Shown here in pieces: positions 27,014 through 34,507 of a stretch of DNA of 38,185 bases. A model generated the notes under the pieces. That model saw nothing but the letters and a program-made list of their open reading frames with translations. It did not search any database and had not been told where the DNA came from. Origin of the DNA: a virus; the IMG/VR virus record IMGVR_UViG_3300013233_000601, positions 1 through 38,185 of that record, one strand, 5' to 3'. The translations under genes were made by a program, and so were the position numbers. The number at the start of each line of letters is the position of its first letter. The first letter of the stretch is position 1.

Positions 27014-29572
27014 TTAACGACCGGCGAAGGAGTACGCCAGCACAGAGGTGTAGCGGTTGGCGATGGGTTTGGGGGTGTGAATCGCGCCGTACTCTTCACC
27101 GTAGGCTACTTTTTTCCCTGTGGGCTTGCCGGTTGCATCGACCGCTTCAAACGGCGTGCCGGTGGAGAAGGCTTTGGCCACGGTGTAGGTGGTGGTGCCA
27201 CGAACCCCAATGAGGGTACGTTCGTCGCCCAGATCCATTGTGGCGTTGCTGCTGTAGGCCGCAATGTTTTTGATCTTCTCAAGATCACCGCCACCGCTGA
27301 CATCGTTGCCGCTGCGTTTCAGGCTCAAGGCGAACTGATCGGCGTTGGTGGCTTGGTCATTGAGAATGGGCGATTGCAGCAAGAAGTCAGGGGTGACGTA
27401 ACGATCACTGATCATCATGGCTTTACGAGCGCCGATTTTGCGCAGCAAGCCGTTCATGTGCTCACCATCGGTCACCCCAGTGGGCAGATCCATATCGAAC
27501 TTGACCAGATTGGTGGCGTAGTCGTAAGAGACGGTGCAGGCAGTGGCGCTGGCTGGGGCTACGGCTGCGCCGGTTTCGCTGACAAACTGAAGGTAACCCA
27601 AGTTGACGTTGGTCAAACGGTAGTAGGTGCCTGCCGCTTGGGTACCGGTGCCGTTGTATTCCGCCAAAACGGTGCCGCCGAGGGTGACGGTCATGGGGTT
27701 GGATGGCAGACCCACCGCCAAGCCGGTCAGATCGCGCACTTGATGCGGGCGAACGATGGGGAATTGGACGGTTTTAATGCTGCTGAGTGTGCCGTCGAAC
27801 TGAGCTGATACATCTTCGTTGGCAACGGAACCGGCCAGATAGCTGTCGGCAGTGCGTTGAATGGTGTTGGCGATGCGCTTGGCGACCAGCTCACGCAAGA
27901 AACGCGCGTTGGATTCGACGTTGCGACCGTAAGCGTCCCAATCAATACCAGAGGTGCGAGAGAAGTGGGCCACTTCGTTGGAGACCTCTAGCCCCAGCTT
28001 TATGGCGTTGATGTAGGCGGTGTCCATCTTTTGCGAGATGCCAGCCTGATGAATGCCGCCGCCTTCGTAAACCACACCATCGTTGCCCACCGCTGCCACA
28101 TCGCGCAGTTCATAAGGGATCTGAGTTGTGTGGGTGGCGGTAGCGTCGGTCAAGGTCTGCACCAGTTCCAACACGTTGAGATCGGTCAAGGCTTCGCGGA
28201 TGACGGTGCGCTGAACGCCCATTGGCAGGCTGCTGTCTGCCATACCCACTTGGCCTGATGCCAACTGCTTGTGTTCGTTGACCATTGCGCCCATGTGCTG
28301 CTGATCGAACAGGGAGAGCATTTTGGCAACAAAGGGATGATCTTTCTTGCCGTCTGAGAGTTTTAACCCACCCAGTGAATAGGCTGAGCTGGTTTTCAGG
28401 CCGGTGTCGTAGCGCTCTTGCAGAGACTTGACGGCGTTGCCTTCGTCTACGCTGATGCGTGGGCTGCCTGCGACCTGATAGCCCATATCGGAGAGCTGTT
28501 TGGCAGCTTCCAGTTGGTTTCCCATGGCGATTTGTTGGGTGGCCAGCGCCAGTACCTGCTCACCGGTGGTGTTGGCACCGATCAGGCCGCTGACGTTTTC
28601 ACACAGCTCTTTTTTGGTCGTGTCGCTGAGGCCTTCGGCGGCGTTAATCGCGTCACTGAAGGTTTTGATTTTGCTGTCGGTGTCTTCGCTGAGTTTTTTA
28701 CTCGCTGCGGCTTGCTCTGCACGCTCTTCTGACAGCAGTTTTTTCACGGCTGCGGCATCCAGTCCGGCGGGAGCGTCAGGAACACTGAGGTTTAAGGTGA
28801 CGGCTTTGCCTGCTTGTTCGTTGGCGGCAAAGATGCTGTCGGCCAGTGTGTCGTATTCAGCCAGCAGTTTGTTGTGGGTTTCGGTGTCGTCTTCGGCGAG
28901 GTTTCGCGCACCGGCTCCGGCGGCTTTTAAGACGGCGACGATCTGTTCTTCTGAGAGTTTTTTCTGTTCCAGTTTTTTGCGTAACGCTGTGAGGAATTTA
29001 TTCATGATTTCTTGTCTCGATTCGGTCAGTTCTTTAATGAGTGTGGGGTGAAGGTAGGTGCGCGGTGCGCCTTCTTCTTCTGCGAGCTGGATGGTGTCCA
29101 GCCCTTTGATCACAGGGCGGATGGTCAGACCAGCACCCAACAGCGTCGCGCCGTGGGATTGACCCGCTTCGTTGTCCACAAAATCCTCGTGGAACTCGGC
29201 GGAGAGGTAGACAAAGCCGCGATCCTTGACGGCTTTAATGCCGAAGGGTGTCCACTCCACTTGGGCGCGGAGGCGGTTGCCTTCGATCCGCAGTGAAAGC
29301 ACTTTGGCTGCGGCACCGTCGCTGGCCTTGTGAGCCACGTCGAAAAAGATCTCTTGGCCGTAGACCTTGTCGTCGAAGTTTTTCACCATCGAGAGCAGCA
29401 TCTCTTTGCTGATCTCGAAGCTGCCGTAACGCGGATCGGTGAAGGTGCCTGTGCGGGTGATGGTGACGACGCTGGTTTTCACGCCCTCTTGCAGTTGCAC
29501 ATGCAAGCCGCTCAGGAATCGCACTGAGCCTTGGTTGTTCTGTTCCAGCTTAAAATGTCGTGCTTGTTTCAT
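27014..29572 (-). CDS. Protease-scaffold-major capsid fusion protein
   Basis: 852 residues combining functions usually split over two or three genes. Residues about 30-165 match Mu gpI-like prohead proteases: FEISKEMLLSMVKNF, FFDVAHKASDGAAAKVLSL, AQVEWTPFGIKAVKDRGFVYLSAEF. Residues about 190-390 are charged, helical and Ala/Glu-rich, like a scaffold or delta domain. From about 395 to 852 is the capsid protein (LPMGVQRTVIREALTDLNVLELV, SNEVAHFSRTSGIDWDAYGRN). An internal ATG at 29005 (residue 190, MNKFLTALRKK) could start a separate scaffold-capsid product. GGGTGA precedes the first ATG. The preceding terminator leaves no space for a separate promoter. Confidence 0.87.
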   Translation of the reverse strand: MKQARHFKLEQNNQGSVRFLSGLHVQLQEGVKTSVVTITRTGTFTDPRYGSFEISKEMLLSMVKNFDDKVYGQEIFFDVAHKASDGAAAKVLSLRIEGNRLRAQVEWTPFGIKAVKDRGFVYLSAEFHEDFVDNEAGQSHGATLLGAGLTIRPVIKGLDTIQLAEEEGAPRTYLHPTLIKELTESRQEIMNKFLTALRKKLEQKKLSEEQIVAVLKAAGAGARNLAEDDTETHNKLLAEYDTLADSIFAANEQAGKAVTLNLSVPDAPAGLDAAAVKKLLSEERAEQAAASKKLSEDTDSKIKTFSDAINAAEGLSDTTKKELCENVSGLIGANTTGEQVLALATQQIAMGNQLEAAKQLSDMGYQVAGSPRISVDEGNAVKSLQERYDTGLKTSSAYSLGGLKLSDGKKDHPFVAKMLSLFDQQHMGAMVNEHKQLASGQVGMADSSLPMGVQRTVIREALTDLNVLELVQTLTDATATHTTQIPYELRDVAAVGNDGVVYEGGGIHQAGISQKMDTAYINAIKLGLEVSNEVAHFSRTSGIDWDAYGRNVESNARFLRELVAKRIANTIQRTADSYLAGSVANEDVSAQFDGTLSSIKTVQFPIVRPHQVRDLTGLAVGLPSNPMTVTLGGTVLAEYNGTGTQAAGTYYRLTNVNLGYLQFVSETGAAVAPASATACTVSYDYATNLVKFDMDLPTGVTDGEHMNGLLRKIGARKAMMISDRYVTPDFLLQSPILNDQATNADQFALSLKRSGNDVSGGGDLEKIKNIAAYSSNATMDLGDERTLIGVRGTTTYTVAKAFSTGTPFEAVDATGKPTGKKVAYGEEYGAIHTPKPIANRYTSVLAYSFAGR

Positions 29573-29583
29573 ATTTCACCCAT

Positions 29584-29620
29584 AAAAAAAGCCGAACGCC
29601 CCTGATGGAGTGTTCGGCTT
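29584..29620 (-). terminator. Terminator hairpin directly in front of the capsid gene
   Basis: On the minus strand AAGCCGAAC (29612-29620) pairs perfectly with GTTCGGCTT (29589-29597), and a T-run follows. The T-run ends about 11 bases before the capsid ATG. The stretch 29621-29807 upstream of it contains no gene and no clear promoter. It ends the non-structural block, yet any capsid transcript from upstream must cross it, so control by antitermination or attenuation is possible. Confidence 0.85.
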
Positions 29621-29807
29621 ATTGGTTTCGTGTTGACCTTTGCCCTGTTTGCTTAGGATAGCAAAGTTTGCTTTGGCCAGTGCTAAATCAGTGAAAACCG
29701 GTGTGCCGCTGGATTTATCCCTCTCATGATAAAAAAATCAGCTCACGGTTCTGTCTGAAAACACAACGATAATGGATCGTCAATTCATGTGCATTCTCCC
29801 TTTGGGG

Positions 29808-30146
29808 TTAGCAGTGGCGACCCGAGGGATCGAAGGCGTTGAGAAAATTTTGACAGAACCAGTTGGCGATTGCCCATCGCCAGTGGCTGCGACCGCCGGA
29901 CAGGTGACGCTTGAGCCGGTCGGTGAGCAGGAACTCCCGTGGCAACTCTAGGAACATCAGGGTGCCGACGGTCAGGTTGTAGGCGATGTCGAACAGGTAG
30001 CCGACAAACAGCAGTGGATAAGCAAAGGTTTTGGCCACCACGGTCAGTTGGTCTTGGTCGCGCTTGAGTGCCATCACGGCCAGATAGAGTGCCCAGGTGG
30101 TGACGGTGAAAAACCAGAGGGCGAAGATAATCAGGGTCAGTTTCAT
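29808..30146 (-). CDS. Multi-span membrane protein
   Basis: 112 residues. Hydrophobic segments at about 3-25 (LTLIIFALWFFTVTTWALYLAVM) and 40-66 (FAYPLLFVGYLFDIAYNLTVGTLMFLEL), then a polar basic end with ELPREFLLTDRLKRHLSGG and CQNFLNAFDPSGRHC. This ELPRE...DRLKRH... FDPSGRHC pattern is one seen in small membrane proteins of many phages of Gram-negative bacteria, without known function. It is 12 bases downstream of SSB. A holin-like role cannot be excluded. Confidence 0.75.
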   Translation of the reverse strand: MKLTLIIFALWFFTVTTWALYLAVMALKRDQDQLTVVAKTFAYPLLFVGYLFDIAYNLTVGTLMFLELPREFLLTDRLKRHLSGGRSHWRWAIANWFCQNFLNAFDPSGRHC

Positions 30147-30158
30147 AGTGAGGTCTCT

Positions 30159-30578
30159 TTAAAAGGGGATGTGCTCGTCGAATTCTGGCGCGTCACCTTG
30201 AGGTGGTTCACCCACTGGCGGTGTGCCTGCTCCGGCTCCATCGGGTCGTCCGCCAAGCATCTGCATGTTGTCGGCGATGATGCCGGTGCTGTAGCGTTTG
30301 ATGCCGTCTTTCTCCCACTGAGTGGTTTTGAGGCGGCCTTCAATGTAGAGCTGGCTGCCTTTCTTGACGTATTCGGCGGTGATCTCGGCCAGCTTTCCCC
30401 ACATTGTGATGCGGTGCCATTCGGTTTCCTCTTGTTTTTGGCCGGTCTGTTTGTCTTTCCAGCTTCTGGTGGTGGCCAGTGACAAGGTGACAACCTGTGC
30501 GCCACTGGGGGTGAATTTTGATTCTGGATCTTGACCGACGTTGCCGATCAGGGTCACTTTGTTGATGCCTTTTGCCAT
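30159..30578 (-). CDS. ssb: Single-stranded DNA-binding protein
   Basis: 139 residues from ATG 30578 (AGGA upstream; seven more codons are open to 30599). OB-fold features are clear: [51 protein letters not shown]. The C-terminus is Pro/Gly-rich and ends FDEHIPF, a version of the acidic DDDIPF tip through which SSB recruits partners. It coats single strands during phage replication. It is located far from the helicase-primase, inside a block between head genes. Confidence 0.93.
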   Translation of the reverse strand: MAKGINKVTLIGNVGQDPESKFTPSGAQVVTLSLATTRSWKDKQTGQKQEETEWHRITMWGKLAEITAEYVKKGSQLYIEGRLKTTQWEKDGIKRYSTGIIADNMQMLGGRPDGAGAGTPPVGEPPQGDAPEFDEHIPF

Positions 30579-30580
30579 TG

Positions 30581-30916
30581 TTATCGTCCTATTTTCCAAA
30601 CTTTACTGAGGGTGAACAGGGTCATGGAGTCCCGCAGCGTGTGGGCGCTGCTTGGGACGAGGTTCATGACGCTGAAACGGATGTTGTTGCGGGTGGTGTG
30701 GCTGAATCGCAGCATGAGTGCCGGATTGGGTTCGGTTGTGGTGAACGGTTGGCGCTGCGTGATGATGGTGGTGCAGTTGGGGTTAAGTCGCTTGGTGCAG
30801 GTGGTGAGTTGGTCGGTGGTGGGTTGACTGGCGATGTAGGCCACGCCCAATTCCATCTCTAACGCACTGGCTTGGCTGCTGATGAAAAGGATTAATACGG
30901 CGAGGATTGTTTTCAT
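30581..30916 (-). CDS. Small exported protein
   Basis: 111 residues. The N-terminus [18 protein letters not shown] is a clear signal peptide with an A-x-A cleavage site near residue 18. The mature part ([19 protein letters not shown], then [25 protein letters not shown]) alternates residues as in beta strands of envelope proteins, and has two cysteines ([11 protein letters not shown]) that could form a disulphide. No family recognised. It is coupled by ATGA to the 55-residue gene and ends 2 bases before SSB. A phage-encoded periplasmic or outer-membrane protein could change host surface or block superinfection. Confidence 0.75.
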   Translation of the reverse strand: MKTILAVLILFISSQASALEMELGVAYIASQPTTDQLTTCTKRLNPNCTTIITQRQPFTTTEPNPALMLRFSHTTRNNIRFSVMNLVPSSAHTLRDSMTLFTLSKVWKIGR

Positions 30917-31080
30917 TTTATTTGTTCCAATTTGTTTACCAAGTCGAGGCAGATTTTCTGCCGGTTTTCATCCAACTTATTCCAGAGTTGGGCGGGGTTT
31001 TCACCCAGCATGGGCAGGTCTCGGCGATAAAAGCAGTCGCATATCAATTGCGCTTTTTTAACGTGCGTCTCTTTCTTCAT
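30913..31080 (-). CDS. 55-residue cytoplasmic protein
   Basis: Frame of 55 codons (starts MKKETHVKKAQLICDCFYRRD, with middle LGENPAQLWNKLDENRQK, ends NKLEQIK). It overlaps the Com-like gene by 23 bases and the exported-protein gene by 4 (ATGA), so it fits the operon without gap. Helical and basic; no family recognised. Confidence 0.65.
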   Translation of the reverse strand: MKKETHVKKAQLICDCFYRRDLPMLGENPAQLWNKLDENRQKICLDLVNKLEQIK

Positions 31081-31294
31081 AATGTGTCCTTAAAAATTCG
31101 GTGTAGCGCTGAACGTATTCGGCGCTGCTGGCGGATAATGATTTAATCGGTACCGGCACCATGCGCTTGCACTGAGGACAGAGGGCTTTTTGCTGTTCGA
31201 CGTGAACCATTCGAGAATGAATCTTACCGTTTTGGTAGATCTTCTTACTGCAAACGCAGCGGATGACCTCAGGTTCGGCGATGGTGTTGTTCAT
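31058..31294 (-). CDS. Com-like small zinc-finger protein
   Basis: 78 residues. Cysteines are arranged CVC (13-15) and CPQC (39-42), with the sequence VIRCVCSKK near the N-terminus and ALCPQCKRMVPV after it. This resembles the short zinc finger of Mu Com, an RNA-binding translational activator of the DNA-modification gene mom. The first pair is C-x-C and not C-x-x-C. No Mom-like gene was found nearby. The assignment is tentative; it may bind RNA or DNA of another target. Confidence 0.6.
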   Translation of the reverse strand: MNNTIAEPEVIRCVCSKKIYQNGKIHSRMVHVEQQKALCPQCKRMVPVPIKSLSASSAEYVQRYTEFLRTHYEERDAR

Positions 31295-31903
31295 TTAAAG
31301 GTATCCGTAGCCTCTTAAATCAATGCCCTGAAACTCGGTGTTTTCGGGGTTCTCTTTTTGACGTTTAATCAGTTCTTTTAAACCCACTCCGCGCCAACCG
31401 GTCTTTTCCCCTGTTTTCATAGCCAACATATCACTGCCGCCGCCGGTTGAGGCGTATCGCGCCTGAACCCCAGCTCGGGTTAATCCGGTTATTTCCATAA
31501 TTTCTTTTACGGTCATCATTCGATCTTCACCGCAATCGAGTTTTGTATCTTCTCTTTTTCTCACGTTGCTGGTTCTTGGATCGGTGGCCAATACCTTTTT
31601 GTTTAACAAGCGTTCCGCTGGCCAGTGTGCGACGCGGTAGCGGGCGGCACTGGCGGGAATGCCGACAATCTCGGCAATCTCGTTGAGGGTCATCTTGCGG
31701 CCTCCGCCAACGTCGTACTCTTTTTTGGTGGGGTTGTTTAAGGTGTGCCCGTAATTCATTTTGTTTCTCAGAACGTCTTCAGGGGGCCAGTTTTTCACGC
31801 GGGTTTTTGCGGTCGTTAAGGTCAGGCCGACTTTGTCTGCGATTTCTTTTACGGTCATCATGCGACCGTTACCGACGTGGTGTTTCTTAGCTATTCTTTT
31901 CAT
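31295..31903 (-). CDS. Protein with three tandem helix-turn-helix-like repeats
   Basis: 202 residues. Three related units occur at about 8-45, 63-100 and 122-160. Each starts with a (G)R-(M/K)-MT motif, then (V/L)-(K/N)-EI, a 'turn' (VGLT, VGIP, TGLT) and a recognition-helix-like segment (TTAKTRVKNWP, ASAARYRVAHWP, RAGVQARYAST). The linkers are basic. Multiple HTH units in one chain suggest binding to a long or repeated DNA site. It starts where the membrane winged-helix gene ends (TAATG), so both are coupled. No known family was recognised. Confidence 0.75.
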   Translation of the reverse strand: MKRIAKKHHVGNGRMMTVKEIADKVGLTLTTAKTRVKNWPPEDVLRNKMNYGHTLNNPTKKEYDVGGGRKMTLNEIAEIVGIPASAARYRVAHWPAERLLNKKVLATDPRTSNVRKREDTKLDCGEDRMMTVKEIMEITGLTRAGVQARYASTGGGSDMLAMKTGEKTGWRGVGLKELIKRQKENPENTEFQGIDLRGYGYL

Positions 31904-32892
31904 TATCCCTGCTCCCCTTTTGATGCGTTCAGTTTACCGTTGGCGACTATTTTTAAGCTGGGCTTGCTGCTTGAGTGCGTCTTTTTTAGGCGGTAATAAC
32001 GGCTGTTGTTTTTAATCTCTCGCTTTAAATAGCCGTCTTCCCAGAGGGCGTTTAAGACGCTGGCCGCTTGCGGGCTGTTGAGGCCGTGGTGCTTTTTTAG
32101 CTGGGTGACGCTGGGGCGAATTTCGCCGCTGAGGATGTTGTTTTCGAGTTCTCCTAACGCTGGATTAAAGGCGGCTTTCGGTTCGGTGGGTTTTTCGGCT
32201 GCGGGTTTTTTCGTGTGGGTTTTCAGGGTGGTGGTGCTGTGTCCATAGAGGGCGAAGCCGAAAAGGGATAACAGGTCGATGAGGATGGAGAGGCCACCGA
32301 AGATGCTCCAGTGGAGTTGGTTGATGCTCCAACCGGTGGAGGTGGCCACCCCTTGCCAGAAGATGAGGCTGCTGCTGCCGGTGGTGAGGCTTTGTTGTTG
32401 GGTTTGGCTTTGCTGCTGCTGTTGTTGCAGCGTTTGGAGCTGCTGTTGCAGGGGTGTGACGCACTTGGTGAGCCAACCGGCTGGGCAGGCGGTGAGTTGT
32501 TTGATGAGCGCCTGTTGTTGGGTTTCGAGGCGCTGCTGTTGTTGTTGGCTGCGCTGGTAGGCTTGGCTGGTTCGGACATCGATGGCGGTGTGGTTGTCGA
32601 GCCGACTTTTGAAAAAGTAGACTCCGGTGGCTCCGCTGAGGGCGACCAAGAGGCCGAGCAGTGCGATGAGGCCGAGGCGGTTTAGGCCACGGCTGTTGGG
32701 CAGGAAGATGGCGGCTTGGGCTTTGACCAGAACCAAGGCGCTGACGATGGCGATGGCGAGGAGAACAAAGCCCACGCTGGGGTTGATGCTGTAGTAGGCG
32801 TAGCCGTCGGCTGTGGCGCTGACGCTGGCGAGGAGCAGGCCGACGATGAGGCCGAGGCGCTGCTGGGGGGTGATGTTTTGTCGTGTGATCAT
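31903..32892 (-). CDS. Membrane protein with Gln-rich coil and C-terminal winged helix
   Basis: 329 residues. Three hydrophobic segments lie at about 12-32, 42-62 and 70-92. A Gln-rich coiled coil at about 112-172 (QRSQQQQQRLETQQQ and similar) contains two cysteines near 137 and 146. A further hydrophobic region covers about 178-218. The C-terminus (about 248-305: NILSGEIRPSVTQLKKHHGLNSPQAASVL, then LWEDGYLKREIKNNSRYYRL) reads as a winged-helix DNA-binding domain. It might tether DNA to the membrane or signal from the envelope. GGAGGA lies upstream of the ATG. Coupled to the triple-HTH gene. Family not recognised. Confidence 0.75.
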   Translation of the reverse strand: MITRQNITPQQRLGLIVGLLLASVSATADGYAYYSINPSVGFVLLAIAIVSALVLVKAQAAIFLPNSRGLNRLGLIALLGLLVALSGATGVYFFKSRLDNHTAIDVRTSQAYQRSQQQQQRLETQQQALIKQLTACPAGWLTKCVTPLQQQLQTLQQQQQQSQTQQQSLTTGSSSLIFWQGVATSTGWSINQLHWSIFGGLSILIDLLSLFGFALYGHSTTTLKTHTKKPAAEKPTEPKAAFNPALGELENNILSGEIRPSVTQLKKHHGLNSPQAASVLNALWEDGYLKREIKNNSRYYRLKKTHSSSKPSLKIVANGKLNASKGEQG

Positions 32893-32949
32893 GATGATCC
32901 TCCGACCAACCGGCTTGGTTTCGCTGCACCGGTTGGTGCTGCGGGTTAA

Positions 32950-33330
32950 TTAAGCGGTTTTTTGGCTTTTGAATGTGCCGGTGACGATGCCGACGCGCCG
33001 GTAGAAGCTGGCTGGGCTTTCTTTGTCTCCGCGCACGGCTCCGGCTGGGATGAGGGTTTCGGTGACGGTGTCGCCGCCGACGGTGTAGACGTGGCGGTCG
33101 GTGGGTTCGGGGTTTTCTTGGCGTTCTTTGCGGTCGGCTTCGATGGCTTCGGCGGTGGCTGCTCGGACGCTGGAGAGCAGCTTCATGAGCACGGAGAGGC
33201 CGTAACGACCGTCGTCATCTAGGACGCTTTTGGGGTTGACTAAGCTGGCGAGGGTTTCGTCGCAGATGTCGAGTTGATTGAGGGCTTGCAGGGGGCTTTT
33301 TGTTTCAGACAGATGTACGTTGACGATCAT
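32950..33330 (-). CDS. Uncharacterised 126-residue protein
   Basis: First gene of the block that leads to SSB. AAAGGAG 7-13 bases upstream of the ATG gives a strong ribosome site. The middle (GRYGLSVLMKLLSSVRAATAEAIEADRKERQE) is helical; the end is mixed (HVYTVGGDTVTETLIPAGAVRGDKESPASFYRRVG). No family recognised. The leader contains a paired stem-loop (33356-33393), suggesting regulated expression. Confidence 0.7.
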   Translation of the reverse strand: MIVNVHLSETKSPLQALNQLDICDETLASLVNPKSVLDDDGRYGLSVLMKLLSSVRAATAEAIEADRKERQENPEPTDRHVYTVGGDTVTETLIPAGAVRGDKESPASFYRRVGIVTGTFKSQKTA

Positions 33331-33355
33331 TTCGAATAACTCCTTTGAGAATTAT

Positions 33356-33393
33356 CCGCCACGGTCTGAGGTCAATCAGAAATAGGGTGGCGG
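33356..33393. promoter_or_regulatory. Stem-loop in the leader of the 126-residue gene
   Basis: CCGCCAC (33356-33362) is complementary to GTGGCGG (33387-33393), and inside it TCTGA (33365-33369) pairs with TCAGA (33376-33380) around a 6-base loop. On plus it is followed by TTTTTT, so it could also act as a terminator for antisense transcription. On minus it ends about 7 bases before the ribosome binding site. Confidence 0.55.
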
Positions 33394-33526
33394 GGTTTTT
33401 TGTGGATTGACCTTACCGTCAAAGGAAACGGCGAGCCGAAGCTCTCCACGCAAACCCCACCATTACGAGCATAAAAAAAGCGCTCTAATGGCGCTGTTGC
33501 GCCTTTGAATTACCGGAGGTCAATCC
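33369..33526. repeat. Three copies of AGGTCAATC(C/A)
   Basis: AGGTCAATCA at 33369-33378, the inverted copy GGATTGACCT at 33404-33413, and AGGTCAATCC at 33517-33526, all in the 266-bp gene-free region between DinD and the 126-residue gene. The sequence contains TTGACC, a possible -35 element on the minus strand, but no well-spaced -10 was found. It may be a regulator binding site. Confidence 0.5.
33473..33495 (-). terminator. Terminator after the DinD-like gene
   Basis: On the minus strand AGCGC (33491-33495) pairs with GCGCT (33479-33483) around a 7-base loop and is followed by seven T residues. It is about 100 bases downstream of the DinD-like stop codon and 140 bases before the next gene start. 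Confidence 0.75.
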
Positions 33527-33596
33527 GTTTTGCTGATTTTGCAGCAATGAGTAAATGTTAATTGAGTGATTCCTTTTTGTCAAGGGTGGTTGGGGG

Positions 33597-34451
33597 TTAC
33601 TTTTTATTATCCAGTTTATTGAGTCCTTTTTGGGTTTGCTTTAATGAGGTTTTTACTTTTTTAATATCCGATGAGAGCGATAAGTCTTCTGGCCGAACAC
33701 CGCTGATCTCGTGCATGGTTCGACGCACCTTGCGCCCCACTTCTTCAGCGACGTTTTCAGCGGCTTTTTGGCCAATGATGTGTTCTTTTTCCATTTTCAT
33801 TTCTGTTTGCGTTAAGCGGAACAGATTAGCGGCTAATTCGGTTTTACCCATGAAGTCTAGCAATGTCCGGTTTTTGTTTTGCAGCCCCTTGTGCTCTTTT
33901 AACCGTTTTAAATTCATGTTGTACATGCCACGGTACCCTGCATTTTGAAACAGGGCGTAGCCTTCGCCTATCACCCCCGCTTTCTGAGCCGCCAAACTGA
34001 TGCTTTTCTCATGTTGCGAGAGTTCTTCTCGTACCACAACCCGCTCCACTTCACTGACATCATCAACATAGCGACGAATGGTTTCAGCACTTGCGGCAAA
34101 GAAGGCTTGCGCTTGTGCCACTTCAATCTTTTTATTGTCGGCGTTCATCGCCACCAAGTAGCAAGCAAAACGAGAGAGCTTGAAATCCATTTCTTTACGG
34201 TCATCAACCACTCTATAGACCTGCTCAAACTCATCAACTGTCGCTATGTCGAGCGTCATACAGGTGGTCATGGCCCGGTTAATCGCTTTTTTGAAGGTGG
34301 TGTAAGACTCGTACCCCAGCATCTTCATGTAATCACTTGCAAACCAGTAAGTGAACCCATTTTGACTGGCCAGATCATTGAAGTTTAGACAATTTTTATC
34401 AAAATGAAACACGTCTGTTCCCATTAAGTCTATCTCTTCGTGATTTCTCAT
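33597..34451 (-). CDS. dinD: DinD-like DNA-damage protein with BRO-N-type N-terminus
   Basis: 284 residues from ATG 34451 (the frame opens at a TTG at 34469). The N-terminal 110 residues fit a BRO-N-like domain (TYWFASDYMKMLGYESYTTF, LSRFACYLVAMN). The rest follows the E. coli DinD pattern in order: REELSQHEKSISLAAQKAGV, YALFQNAGYRGMYNM, HKGLQNKNRTLLDFMG, TELAANLFRLTQTE, GRKVRRTMHEISG. In E. coli DinD is SOS-induced and limits RecA activity; here it could modulate the host recombination or SOS response. It has its own promoter and terminator, the form of a phage moron. No E. coli-type LexA box was found upstream. Confidence 0.87.
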   Translation of the reverse strand: MRNHEEIDLMGTDVFHFDKNCLNFNDLASQNGFTYWFASDYMKMLGYESYTTFKKAINRAMTTCMTLDIATVDEFEQVYRVVDDRKEMDFKLSRFACYLVAMNADNKKIEVAQAQAFFAASAETIRRYVDDVSEVERVVVREELSQHEKSISLAAQKAGVIGEGYALFQNAGYRGMYNMNLKRLKEHKGLQNKNRTLLDFMGKTELAANLFRLTQTEMKMEKEHIIGQKAAENVAEEVGRKVRRTMHEISGVRPEDLSLSSDIKKVKTSLKQTQKGLNKLDNKK

Positions 34452-34478
34452 CACCACCTGCCTCTTCAAAAAAAGGCC

Positions 34479-34507
34479 ATTATACTTATCTACTCAACTG
34501 AGTGATA
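34479..34507 (-). promoter_or_regulatory. Promoter of the DinD-like gene with internal palindrome
   Basis: On the minus strand the -10 is TATAAT (34479-34484), perfect, with a weak -35 TATCAC (34502-34507) at 17 bases. The spacer contains the palindrome ACTCA-AC-TGAGT (34492-34503), which could be an operator. The element overlaps the last codons of the upstream gene. Confidence 0.6.

Noticed and set aside
26981-27808. 275-codon plus-strand frame opposite the capsid gene
   Set aside because: It mirrors the codon pattern of the capsid gene, has no ribosome site and no plausible neighbours on plus.
32165-32929. 254-codon minus-strand frame overlapping the membrane winged-helix gene
   Set aside because: The product is extreme His/Pro/Arg-rich with no domain pattern, whereas the other frame has membrane helices, a coil, a winged helix and a GGAGGA ribosome site.
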